From positions 32,052,386 to 32,116,385 of the forward strand of contig JAVGWX010000011.1 in NCBI GenBank assembly GCA_036924085.1: DNA of 64,000 bases, given 5' to 3'. This DNA comes from Ariolimax columbianus (taxonomy: Eukaryota > Mollusca > Gastropoda > Stylommatophora > Arionidae). The translations under genes and the position numbers were made by a program. The notes under the pieces were generated by a model. The model had not been told where the DNA came from, made no database searches, and saw only the letters and a program-made list of their open reading frames with translations. Shown piece by piece: positions 56,471 through 64,000 of the stretch. The first letter of the stretch is position 1; each line of letters opens with the position of its first letter.

Positions 56471-56589
56471 TCGGATTGCCAAGCAGAAGTTTCCATGCGA
56501 ATGGCCTGTCCTACATTATTGTGCCTCCAGCACCACCTTCATTTATGCTTTCACCTTTCCTGTTCTTCTTGGCTGTAGATTGGCTATAG

Positions 56590-58690
56590 ATATATAGTTT
56601 TTAACAGAGCCTGCTGTGGAGCCCGACCGAGTACTCGGTGGTATAACTGGGCGGACAGATTGGGATCATTACCCTTAGTTGGCAGCCAATCTAAGAGAAG
56701 GCAAACTCTGACGCATCCATATACCATGACTGGAATGACCAGGCTGTTGAAGGTATGAGCTCTCGCTATGTTGTTTTTCATATGTTGAAGTACTATTTTG
56801 ATGCTGTTTAAACTGAACCACCCCTTTGTGAGATCTCTTTATGCGTGTCATAGAAGTTCTTAATTTCTTGGCCAAATTAGATGTACTAATTCAAGTTTTG
56901 GACGGAATCAGTTCCAAGCCGCATTTGCCCGCAGAGACAGCAACTGTTCAGCTTTTTTGTGTCTTTAGTCTATTTATTTTTAGACCACTGCCTTGCTTGC
57001 GTTATTTAGCTCATTTAGGCAATGCTCAGTTTCCTTGATGCTGTGGCTGATGATGACTATGTCATCCGCAAACCGAAGGTGGTTGAACATTTCTCCGTCT
57101 ATACTCGGGTGCGGAAGACTTCCTTAAGGGCTGCCGTGAAAAGTTTGGGAGAGACTGTATCACCCTGTAGTACGCTACGTAAAATGTGTGTGTTGATTGG
57201 CTGTTAAAGGGTGATATTTGCAGAGCAGTCCTCGTTTGTATCTGCTATTAGCTGCACAATACTCATTTCGTAGGGCATTTGTGACTGCATTCACTTGTAT
57301 ACTTTAGAAGGCTTTTTCATAGTCCACGAACACAAGGCATAGGGGCATACGCCCTTCCCTTGGCTTCTCCATTAGCTGGTGGAGAGTGTGGAGGTGGTCC
57401 ATGGTAGAGTAATCCTTCCTGAATCCCGCCTGCTATCGTTGCTTTTCTAGTCTTTTCATAATTACTCTCGTGAAAAGCTTGTACAGCAAATATATCGGAC
57501 GGTAGTTCCCAATGTCTTTTGTGTTCCTTTTTTATGAGTTGTTTTGGGAATGCTCCATTGGTTTGGAATTGGACCTACATTTAAACATTTACTGAACAGT
57601 TTCGTCAGTTCGCTTGCCAGTTGTTCCCCTCCTGCACTAATAACATCTACAATGACTCCATGCAGTCCTGTGGCTGTTCCTGACTTTGGATGCTTGATTG
57701 CTAGAAACGTCTCTGACGTTAGGATCTCCGGCGCTGACGCAGAAACCGAAGTGAGCGGCGGGTCATGGATTACTGCCTTAGATGCGAAGATATCAGTGTA
57801 GAACCTCCCACATTCTTCTTAAATTTGTGTTCTGTCCGTCAAGGTTGTTCCATTCGGTTTTGTAGAGCCGTCATAATCATTTTTGACTGGTCAGGGTTTT
57901 CCGACATTTGATCGTACTCTGTCTTGTCTCAGCCGCTTTGATCAATTTCTCTAGCCCATGTTGTTCATAATCATCTTTGAGTTTGCATATAATCATCTTG
58001 TTGATGTCATACAGTTCGATTGTATCGATTATTTCATTGACTTTGAGTCGTCTTCTGGTTGCAAGGAGTCTTAGTGTGGTATCCTTGATTCGACTGCATT
58101 TTGTTCTCATTTGTTTTATTGTCGCCACATGGATGCAGTTATTCAGCTGACCCAGCAATTGCTCCAAATGGCAGGTTGGAGAGTATGTGCAGTGCTAGTC
58201 CTGTCGTTGAACTTCCTATGCTAATCTAGCAGAATCAAGAGTGGTATGGGCCAGAGTTCGATTTTTAATAGGCGTCGTCTTGAGATTCATGGTTGCCCGT
58301 AATAGTCTCTGATCACTGTCGATAGTCAGCCGATGCAGAACTTGGACGTTAGTAACAAATAGTCAATCTCATCCGTAGATTCCCGGTTTGGAGAGTGCCA
58401 GGACCATCTTTATCCCAATGGCTTGTCGAAGAACGTGTTCATGATTTGGAACGTGTTCATTGCAGCAAAGATAGGCAGATGCTCATCACGTGCATTTGGC
58501 GTGTCATCAGAGAAATCACCGATGTATCGTTCATCCGGTCATTTCTGTTCGACCCTCGCGTTGAAGTCTCCAACGACCACTTTGTTTATTCGCTGGTTCA
58601 AGTTGCTATTTTTCCAGCAATTTATATTCTTTTTCGAGATCGTCATTTGCATATCCGCTGTGGGACGCATGCGCACTGTGCGATGAGGAA
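56590..58690 (-). mobile_element. Family I LINE, endonuclease and reverse transcriptase relic
   Basis: On the minus strand: VVVGDFNARVEQK (about 58,580), RWSWHSPNRESTDEIDYLL (about 58,390), a linker with RLLATRRRLKVNEIIDTIEL (58,070), and the SAGGEQLASELTKLFSKCLN block (57,620). Then come LQGDTVSPKLFTAALKEVFR (57,140), HLRFADDIVII (57,060) and PVMVYGCVR (about 56,730). The QGDTxSPKLF and LRFADDIV motifs mark an RTE-like family distinct from A, B, E and G. Many stops and shifts occur. Confidence 0.85.
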
Positions 58691-58807
58691 ATGCTAGCTT
58701 TGTCCATGTATCTGAAGCCGGAGTGCAGCCATTCGGGAACTGAATTATAAAGAGAGTTCGTGGTTGTAATATGGCGAAACGTTAACAAACTTATGAATTC
58801 ACCAGAG

Positions 58808-60135
58808 AATTCATGGTGGAAAGCCTAAGCAAGAGACAGTACCCTAGCAACTCCTGGATACGTGTGTTCACAGATGGATCGGCCTCAGAGAGCAAATAAA
58901 ATGGAGGCTGTTGAATCTACATCACACACTCCAACAGCAACATAGTAAAAAACAAATACATACCTGCAGGAGAGACCTGTACCAATTTAAGAGCTGAAGC
59001 AAGAGCTGTTCATACAGCAACTCAGATTCTTATCAGCCAAAAGAGAACTACAAGGAAAACGGTCATTCTAACAGACTCCAGGAGTGTACTGCAAGTCATC
59101 TCAAGCCCTAAACGGGATAGACTCACATGAAATAAAATACATCGGGTTGCTGAACCAAAAAAACCAATCTTGTCCTACAGTGGATTCTGGCCCACTGTGG
59201 GATCCTTGCATTCTCATTTGAGAAGGCAAATGAGCGAGCAAAAGCCGGAAGTGGCAGCACACAGACTCGCCATCCATAAAGCTATAAAAAAGCAAAGACA
59301 CTCCTCAAACGATCCATGAAGACAGAATGAAGAGAACAGAACAAAGAATACAAGCCAGAAAATGACAGCATAGACAAACTTGGCAGAAATGGGCAGATGA
59401 AGATCTTCTGACTCAGAATGGGACATTGCAGACTCCACAGAATGGGTCTCAGAGACACTGCCATGTGCGATTGCGAAGCACGCAACCGAACTCCAGAACA
59501 TATTCTGCAATAATGCCCTTCTTATCCTGACCAAAGAGAGGCAGTCTGGTCTGGGGAAGCATCCATGATTGAAAAGCTGTGGGGGACGGGCGACGAACTG
59601 AAACGCGCGCAGTCTCCTTCGTGAACCTTACCTGGCTAGAAGCACAGCAACAGTTGATCGTGAACCTTACCTGGCTAGAAGCGTAGCATCAGTTGATCGT
59701 GAACCTTACCTGGCTAGAAGCGTAGCATCAGTTGATCGTGAACCTTACCTGGCTAGAAGCGTAGCATCAGTTGATCGTGAACCTTACCTGGCTAGAAGCG
59801 TAGCATCAGTTGATTGTGAACCTTACCTGGCTAGAAGCGTAGCATCAGTTGATCGTGAACCTTACCTGGCTAGAAGCACAGCATCAGTTGATCGTGAACC
59901 TTACCTGGCTAGAAGCGTAGCATCAGTTGATCGTGAACCTTACCTGGCTAGAAGCACAGCATCAGTTGATCGTGAACCTTACCTGGCTAGAAGCGTAGCA
60001 TCAGTTGATCGTGAACCTTACCTGGCTAGAAGCACAGCATCAGTTGATCGTGAACCTTACCTGGCTAGAAGCGTAGCATCAGTTGATCGTGAACCTTACC
60101 TGGCTAGAAGCGTAGCATCAGTTGATCGAAGAAGA
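58808..60135 (+). mobile_element. Family C LINE, RNase H domain to tail, with expanded C-terminus
   Basis: The copy begins just before RNase H: VFTDGSASES (58,865), NLRAEARAVHTATQILISQK (59,000), VILTDSRSVLQVI (59,070), LQWILAHCGI and EKANERAKAGSGS (about 59,170-59,255). These are the four acidic motifs plus the usual AHCGIxGNExAD site, here degraded. The C-terminal domain follows: LRMGHCRLHRMGLRDTAMCD, then HILQ and SYPDQREAVWSGEASM, all in shifting frames. A GC insertion in GCGCGC at about 59,604 changes the frame. After SLLREPYLARS the coding sequence is repeated thirteen times as a 39-bp unit, ending in GTTGATCGAAGAAGAAAAAG, the (GAA)-type tail. Confidence 0.88.
59621..60127 (+). repeat. 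39-bp tandem array, 13 copies, derived from the LINE C-terminus
   Basis: The unit GTGAACCTTACCTGGCTAGA plus AGCGTAGCATCAGTTGATC occurs 13 times without indels. In the LINE frame it encodes EPYLARSVASVDR, and the frame stays open through all copies from 59,602 to about 60,165 (no ATG). AGCACAG and AGCGTAG variants alternate in copies 7-12, suggesting a two-unit higher-order repeat. Confidence 0.96.
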
Positions 60136-60349
60136 AAAAGACAGTGTTCCAATTCAGTGCATATCTAGTTGTATTGCCAAGTTGTATCCTCAGGGTATGT
60201 CCTATCTAGTTGTATTGCCAAGTTGTATCCTCAGGGTATGTCTTATCTATCTGTACTTTCCTTTTACGTTACGACAGACACACCAGAGTGCAATGATCAT
60301 TTATCTCAGACTTGGCATTAGCGGATAGCAAACATGAAAGCCTAAAACA
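60136..60349. repeat. 47-bp duplication and flank
   Basis: TATCTAGTTGTATTGCCAAG with the following TTGTATCCTCAGGGTATGTC occurs twice. The flank resembles 63,195-63,262 (TTCCAATTCAGT...). Confidence 0.8.
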
Positions 60350-61060
60350 TATGGGTGGACTTGTGTTGATCTGTCGTCCTGGTCACTGAGATTTGTGGCA
60401 ACGAACGAGCTGATGTCCTCATATCCTGGGCACCATAGTGGGGACTTTGGAGATGGCTAGGGGGAACATTCTGAGATTGATCAATGACCACCTCGAGAAT
60501 GTTGACAACAGCGCAGTCAACAAATTGGCAATCCAGACTCCAGAAATTTGTTGAAATCGTGTGTGGGTTGAGCATAGAAGAGCACCTGAGAAGTAAGAGT
60601 ATGTACAACCTGCACACTGCTGGAACCATCAGTAATCCACACTCATAAGCACCTATGGGTATTCTTGGAGTGCAGTGACATCTATCAATTCTTAATAGAA
60701 CAGAACAACCACTTGCCTCGATTAGGAGATCTCAATTCACAATCCCTAAGGCAGGGGAAACCTGCCCCCGGACATCATCTACCACACACGACATAAACAG
60801 ACTCCGAACTGGTGTATCACTGTGCAAGAGGAATATGAAGCGATGGGGATACACAGATGACACATGTGATTGTGGCGCAATACAGGACCTAGACCACCTG
60901 ATGACCTGCCCCAACCTCCAGGAAACATGCAATAGGTGAGACATGCTGGAGGCAAATGACAAGGCAATCCATGTCGCTGGATACTGGATGTATGCTGTAT
61001 GACGTGGTTCTTGGGCAGGAGCAGTAAGTGAAAACAGGATCATTAATCAATCAATTAACG
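60350..61060 (+). mobile_element. Family D LINE, RNase H end and C-terminal domain
   Basis: The first part gives EICGNERADVLISWAP (about 60,390), the GNExAD site of RNase H. After broken frames, NRLRTGVSLCKRNMKRWGYT and DDTCDCGAIQDLDHLMTCPN (60,795-60,915) form the C-terminal Cys/His knuckle typical of RNase H-bearing LINEs. A TGA follows at about 60,939. It is related to families A and C but clearly different in sequence. Confidence 0.8.
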
Positions 61061-61219
61061 AATAGGATCAAGATGCTGAGCAGCGCATGAGCTGCAGTGG
61101 TCAGCGACCAATAGCTGACTGCTAGCGTCGGAACCAGCGAACCAGAGCTGCCAAGACCTTTCTACACCTCCACGCGGTGATCCTGGATAACAGGCTGCAG
61201 CAGGGGAGACTGGCTAAGG
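61061..61219. other. Short spacer
   Basis: No feature recognised. Confidence 0.5.
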
Positions 61220-61500
61220 AGAAGGGATCGAAGAGGGAATGCTAACCCGGTACCTCTTTTTGGGACGGCCTCTTCGTCGTCTGCCATGCACCTTTCCGTG
61301 GAGGATCGTATTTGCAAGACCATTTAATCTCGATATGTGACTGGACCAAGTGAGTTTCCTTCTTTTGACAGTTGCCAAGAGGTCTTCAAAAGACCCTATT
61401 GCTGTTGTAATTCTATCTCGTATTTCCTCATTTGTAACTCGATCTTTGCACGTAATGATTAAAATTCTTTTGATTGACTTGTCCATATTTGGTCAAGTTT
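61220..61500 (-). mobile_element. Family G-like LINE, C-terminal fragment
   Basis: The minus frame gives KDRVTNEEIRDRITTAIGSF, KRRKLTWSSHISRLNGLA and HGRRRRGRPKKRY, the same ordered blocks as in the family G copy at 50,160-50,360 (LVTNIEIRQRV, RRKMAWCGHVARSN, GRGRPRKIW). It is about 90 codons long. Confidence 0.83.
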
Positions 61501-61730
61501 TTGTGACAAAATTTCTACAGGATGAGTTAGCCAGCCTTGCTTAGTCGACTCTTATGAATGTCCATTTAAGGACTGTCCAAAATAGTGTTACTAATCTTTG
61601 CTCCCTTATCGGACCCTGGTAACACTCGAATGGACATCAGGGTTTTGAAAATTTACTTCAACATAAACATGAAAGAAATTTTCCTAATTTTAAAAATGGT
61701 TATTTTAAAATTGTTTCATTTTCTGTGTAA
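61501..61730. other. No recognisable feature
   Basis: AT-rich spacer. Confidence 0.5.
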
Positions 61731-61880
61731 GGCAGCTTGGTCTAAGGGTGAAATGTCCGTTTTACAATCTGGTTACACACCTGGTTCAAATTCCGCAGAC
61801 ATAGGATTTTTGTCTTTGTGATGTCGCTCCTCTGCGTAAGGAAAGTAATGGTAAATTATCGTACCATACTGCACACTTAC
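61731..61880 (+). mobile_element. tRNA-like SINE head
   Basis: TGGTCTAAGGG fits the polymerase III A box exactly, and GGTTCAAATTCC, 44 nt later, is a good B box. Together they look like the tRNA-derived head of a SINE (61,731-61,805). The body may continue into the interspersed repeat that starts at about 61,880. Confidence 0.6.
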
Positions 61881-62070
61881 CAAGAAACTTAGCAGAATGT
61901 AGTCCAGAGAATGTAATGCGCTGTGTCATAGTTTACAGCTTGACTGCAATATTTGCACCTGTGGGTCCGACACATCCAACATTTTTTAGTACCGGGTTAG
62001 CCTTCCCTCTTCGATACCTTCTTCTTATCCAGTATCCTCTATTGCATCCTGTTATCCAGGATCCTTTTAG
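61881..62070 (+). repeat. Interspersed repeat R1, copy 2
   Basis: TGTAGTCCAGAGAATGTAAT, then TGACTGCAATATTTGCACCT and GTACCGGGTTAGCCTTCCC. See copy 1 at 42,650-42,860. Confidence 0.65.
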
Positions 62071-62254
62071 CAGTTATAAGAAGCGACATTTTTCAAAGGA
62101 CAGTTTACTTACATTTTTGATTTCTTTTTCTGTATGTTTCTTCTCGTGACCTCATTATTTGCTTTTGTGTCTTAAAAGTCTGCAATTGTCCAGCATATTC
62201 TCATGTCAGTGTCTTCCTTTCTGTCTTTTGACTTGATTTTATTGAATGTTGCAG

Positions 62255-62398
62255 AACATGGCCAGCTCAAATCTACAGTCGAGAAAGCTGCGGAAGTCGG
62301 GAGAGATGATAATATAACAAAGAATATGGAGACATCAACCACAGACGAAGACATCACCACACCAGCCGCCTTGACAGTTCAATCAGTGAATGTTTCAG
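62255..62398 (+). CDS. Exon of an unrecognised gene (48 codons, phase 1-1)
   Basis: A strong acceptor (TTTTATTGAATGTTGCAG) and donor (TTTCAG|GTAGAT) bound a 144-nt open exon encoding HGQLKSTVEKAAEVGRDDNI and further DITTPAALTVQSVNVS. Both borders interrupt a codon after its first base. The next candidate exon at 63,898 starts with the two bases needed to complete GGA (Gly), so the two fit together. The peptide is polar, rich in Thr, Asp and Glu, probably disordered, and without a domain that I recognise. A symmetric exon of this kind can be skipped without a frameshift. Confidence 0.6.
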
Positions 62399-62561
62399 GT
62401 AGATTATGCCCTCAAAGTAGAATTCACTCGATTTGTCCGAATTTGTCTGTCTTCTCGGAAAATAGATGTTTTCTGCCGATTCTTCTGCGTTCGCATTGAA
62501 AAGGACAATGAAACACGGGTATATTGTGGTTTGCAGCGAGGTTGCGATATCTGCACCTTTC

Positions 62562-62892
62562 TTCTTCTTCTTCTTCTGCGTACACAGTCAGACAGTAACC
62601 ATTATTTTCTCGAAAAAAGCGGCGGTCATCCTGAGACTCTCGCCACTACCATAGAGCTTGTCTTGCAGTTCCACTGGCAATGGCCACATCTGCTCTCTCT
62701 GATCCTCGTATGTCGGGCAGTTCTGCAGCAGATGTTCAGTGGTCATTTTACCAGTACCGCACGGGCATTCGTCGGTACACCCTATCTTCAATTTGTTGAA
62801 GAGGTGGTACCTCAGTCTGTTGTGGCCAGTGCGAAGTCTGAAGACAACGACCTGCTCTCTTCGGTTCAACTGGTAATAGGCATCGTTTTTGG
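62562..62892 (-). mobile_element. Family A LINE, 5'-truncated 3' end with 12-bp target duplication
   Basis: The minus strand encodes the last ~100 residues of ORF2 (NRREQVVVFRLRTGHNRLRY, the Cys/His knuckle, and the ending FFEKIMVTV), almost identical to 20,917-21,220. It ends in the same ~10-nt UTR and a (GAA)n tail. TCTGCACCTTTC occurs at 62,550-62,561 and 62,893-62,904 as a target-site duplication. The insertion splits an R1 repeat and lies in the intron between the two exons of the unrecognised gene. Confidence 0.96.
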
Positions 62893-62904
62893 TCTGCACC
62901 TTTC

Positions 62905-63050
62905 AACCCAACATATTCTATTTTTGCTGGCTTTTTTTGAGTGCCGGATTTGCCTTCCCACTGCGATCCATAGCCAGAGTCCACTAGGGACCAGTGCATC
63001 CTGTGTTCCGGGTGACCGCACGGATGGAGTCTTGGTCAGCTGATCCTGAG
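62905..63050 (+). repeat. Interspersed repeat R1, copy 3 (right part)
   Basis: GAGTGCCGGATTTGCCTTCC matches GTACCAGGTTAGCCTTCCC of copy 1. The left part (TTGCGATATCTGCACCTTTC) lies at 62,541-62,561, before the LINE insertion. Confidence 0.6.
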
Positions 63051-63308
63051 GTAAACAGCCAGCGATGAGTACTCATGCACATCTGCATCTTGGCTTGGCT
63101 ACCGATTCTATTTTTGTCTATCTTCTTGGCCGTCGCTTGTTAGACTCCACCTGCCCTGTAGCTCTTGGTCATCCAAACTTTTTACTTCTCTGTGTGGATT
63201 CCAATTCAGTCCATGTCTGGTTTTATTGTTGGGCCTTTACCTTAGGGTGTTACCTATTCATCTTCACTTTCTCTCTCTAATCTCCATTTGTATAGATTGT
63301 TGTTGTGC
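63051..63308. other. Intron sequence without recognised feature
   Basis: Part (63,195-63,262) resembles 60,145-60,250, suggesting another low-copy repeat. Confidence 0.45.
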
Positions 63309-63797
63309 CACATCTCCTGGCTACATACCACATCTCCTGGCTACATTCCACATCTCCTGGCTACATACCACATCTCCTGGCTACATACCACAACTCCTGG
63401 CTACATACCACATCTCCTATCTACATACCACATCTCCTATCTACATACCACATCTCCTGGCTACATACCACATCTCCTAGCTACATACCACATCTCCTAT
63501 CTACATACCACATCTCCTATCTACCTACCCTCTCCTATCTACATACCACATCTCCTATCTACATTCCACATCACCTGGCTACATACCACATCTCCTATCT
63601 ACATACCACATCTCCTGGCTACATACCACATCTCCTAGCTACATACCACATCTCCTGGCTACATTCCACATCTCCTGGCTACATACCACATCTCCTAGCT
63701 ACATACCACATCTCCTAGCTACACACCACATCTCCTATCTACATACCACATCTCCTATCTACATACCACATCTCCTAGCTACATACCACATCTCCTA
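63309..63797. repeat. 20-bp minisatellite, about 24 units
   Basis: The unit ACATACCACATCTCCTGGCT alternates with TATCT and TAGCT endings. Open frames across it only reflect the repeat. Confidence 0.97.
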
Positions 63798-63897
63798 ACC
63801 ACATTCACTAGCTAGTATGTCAGCCTGCCTGTGACAGAATATAGTCTTTCAAAATAGTCACAAAGTTGATCCATGCAATTTTGCTGTCTGTTTCTAG

Positions 63898-64000
63898 GAC
63901 CAAGGACAGACAAATCAATCTCTTCCAGCTGGACTAACCTGAAAATCCACCTAGAGCAAGAGAGGGCTGCATCAGAGAAGTATGAACAAACCCTGGAGCC
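63898..64000 (+). CDS. Exon of an unrecognised gene, cut by the window end
   Basis: The acceptor TTTTGCTGTCTGTTTCTAG is excellent. The exon begins GA and continues CCA AGG in the phase left by the 62,398 donor, giving PRTDKSISSSWTNLKIHLEQ and ERAASEKYEQTLEP to the last base. The second part is amphipathic and charged, as expected for a coiled coil or BAR-like helix, but I cannot identify the protein. Confidence 0.6.

Noticed and set aside
63226..63718. Overlapping 84-137 codon frames of HISWLHTTSPGYIP-type repeats
   Set aside because: They are produced by the 20-bp minisatellite and lie in an intron-like interval between two better exons.

Overview
This is animal nuclear DNA, probably from a mollusc and perhaps a gastropod. 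It has no operons or ribosome-binding sites. It is packed with non-LTR retrotransposons (LINEs) in several states of decay, tRNA-derived SINEs, minisatellites and microsatellites. Host coding sequence appears only as small exons with splice signals. The best taxonomic clue is a minus-strand gene whose protein matches temptin, a secreted pheromone-type protein described in Aplysia and other molluscs. A partial eukaryotic 18S rRNA gene agrees with a metazoan source.

Layout. 1-2.5 kb: the 3' part of an RNase H-type LINE (called family A here) and a piece of a second LINE endonuclease. 2.5-5.6 kb: little recognisable, plus a 30-bp minisatellite. 5.6-8.6 kb: a decayed LINE of family B (reverse transcriptase ending in a Cys/His finger), minus strand. 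10-12.3 kb: LINE fragments of families C and G. 15.3-17.5 kb: a younger family B copy. 17.3-20.9 kb and 28.3-31.7 kb: two nearly identical direct repeats of about 3.6 kb, carrying a 35-bp array, a SINE, a LINE 3' end, a mariner-like relic and a 40-bp array. Between them lies a 7.4-kb composite on the minus strand: GC-rich putative 5' ETS, the first ~1,240 nt of 18S rRNA, degenerate ~190-bp repeats built partly from 18S sequence, and an intact 1,302-codon LINE ORF2 with endonuclease, reverse transcriptase and RNase H, ending in a (GAA)n tail.

33.6-41.8 kb: the temptin-like gene (two exons, ~7.8-kb intron stuffed with LINEs). 42-46 kb: LINE scraps, a relic of an unnamed protein family, and 26-bp and 38-bp arrays. 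46-61.5 kb: a graveyard of at least ten LINE fragments on both strands, one with a self-templated inverted insertion and one whose C-terminus is extended by thirteen 39-bp in-frame repeats. 62.2-64 kb: two phase-compatible plus-strand exons of an unrecognised gene, whose intron holds a 5'-truncated family A LINE with a 12-bp target duplication and a 20-bp minisatellite.

The window is therefore mainly a record of retrotransposition, with two host genes embedded. The most unusual object is the pre-rRNA/LINE composite flanked by 3.6-kb direct repeats. It looks like a LINE that lived in 18S rDNA, was read through from the rRNA promoter and was copied elsewhere with the upstream rRNA attached. An assembly artefact must be excluded first. 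All family assignments rest on reading motifs by eye; no alignments or searches were run.
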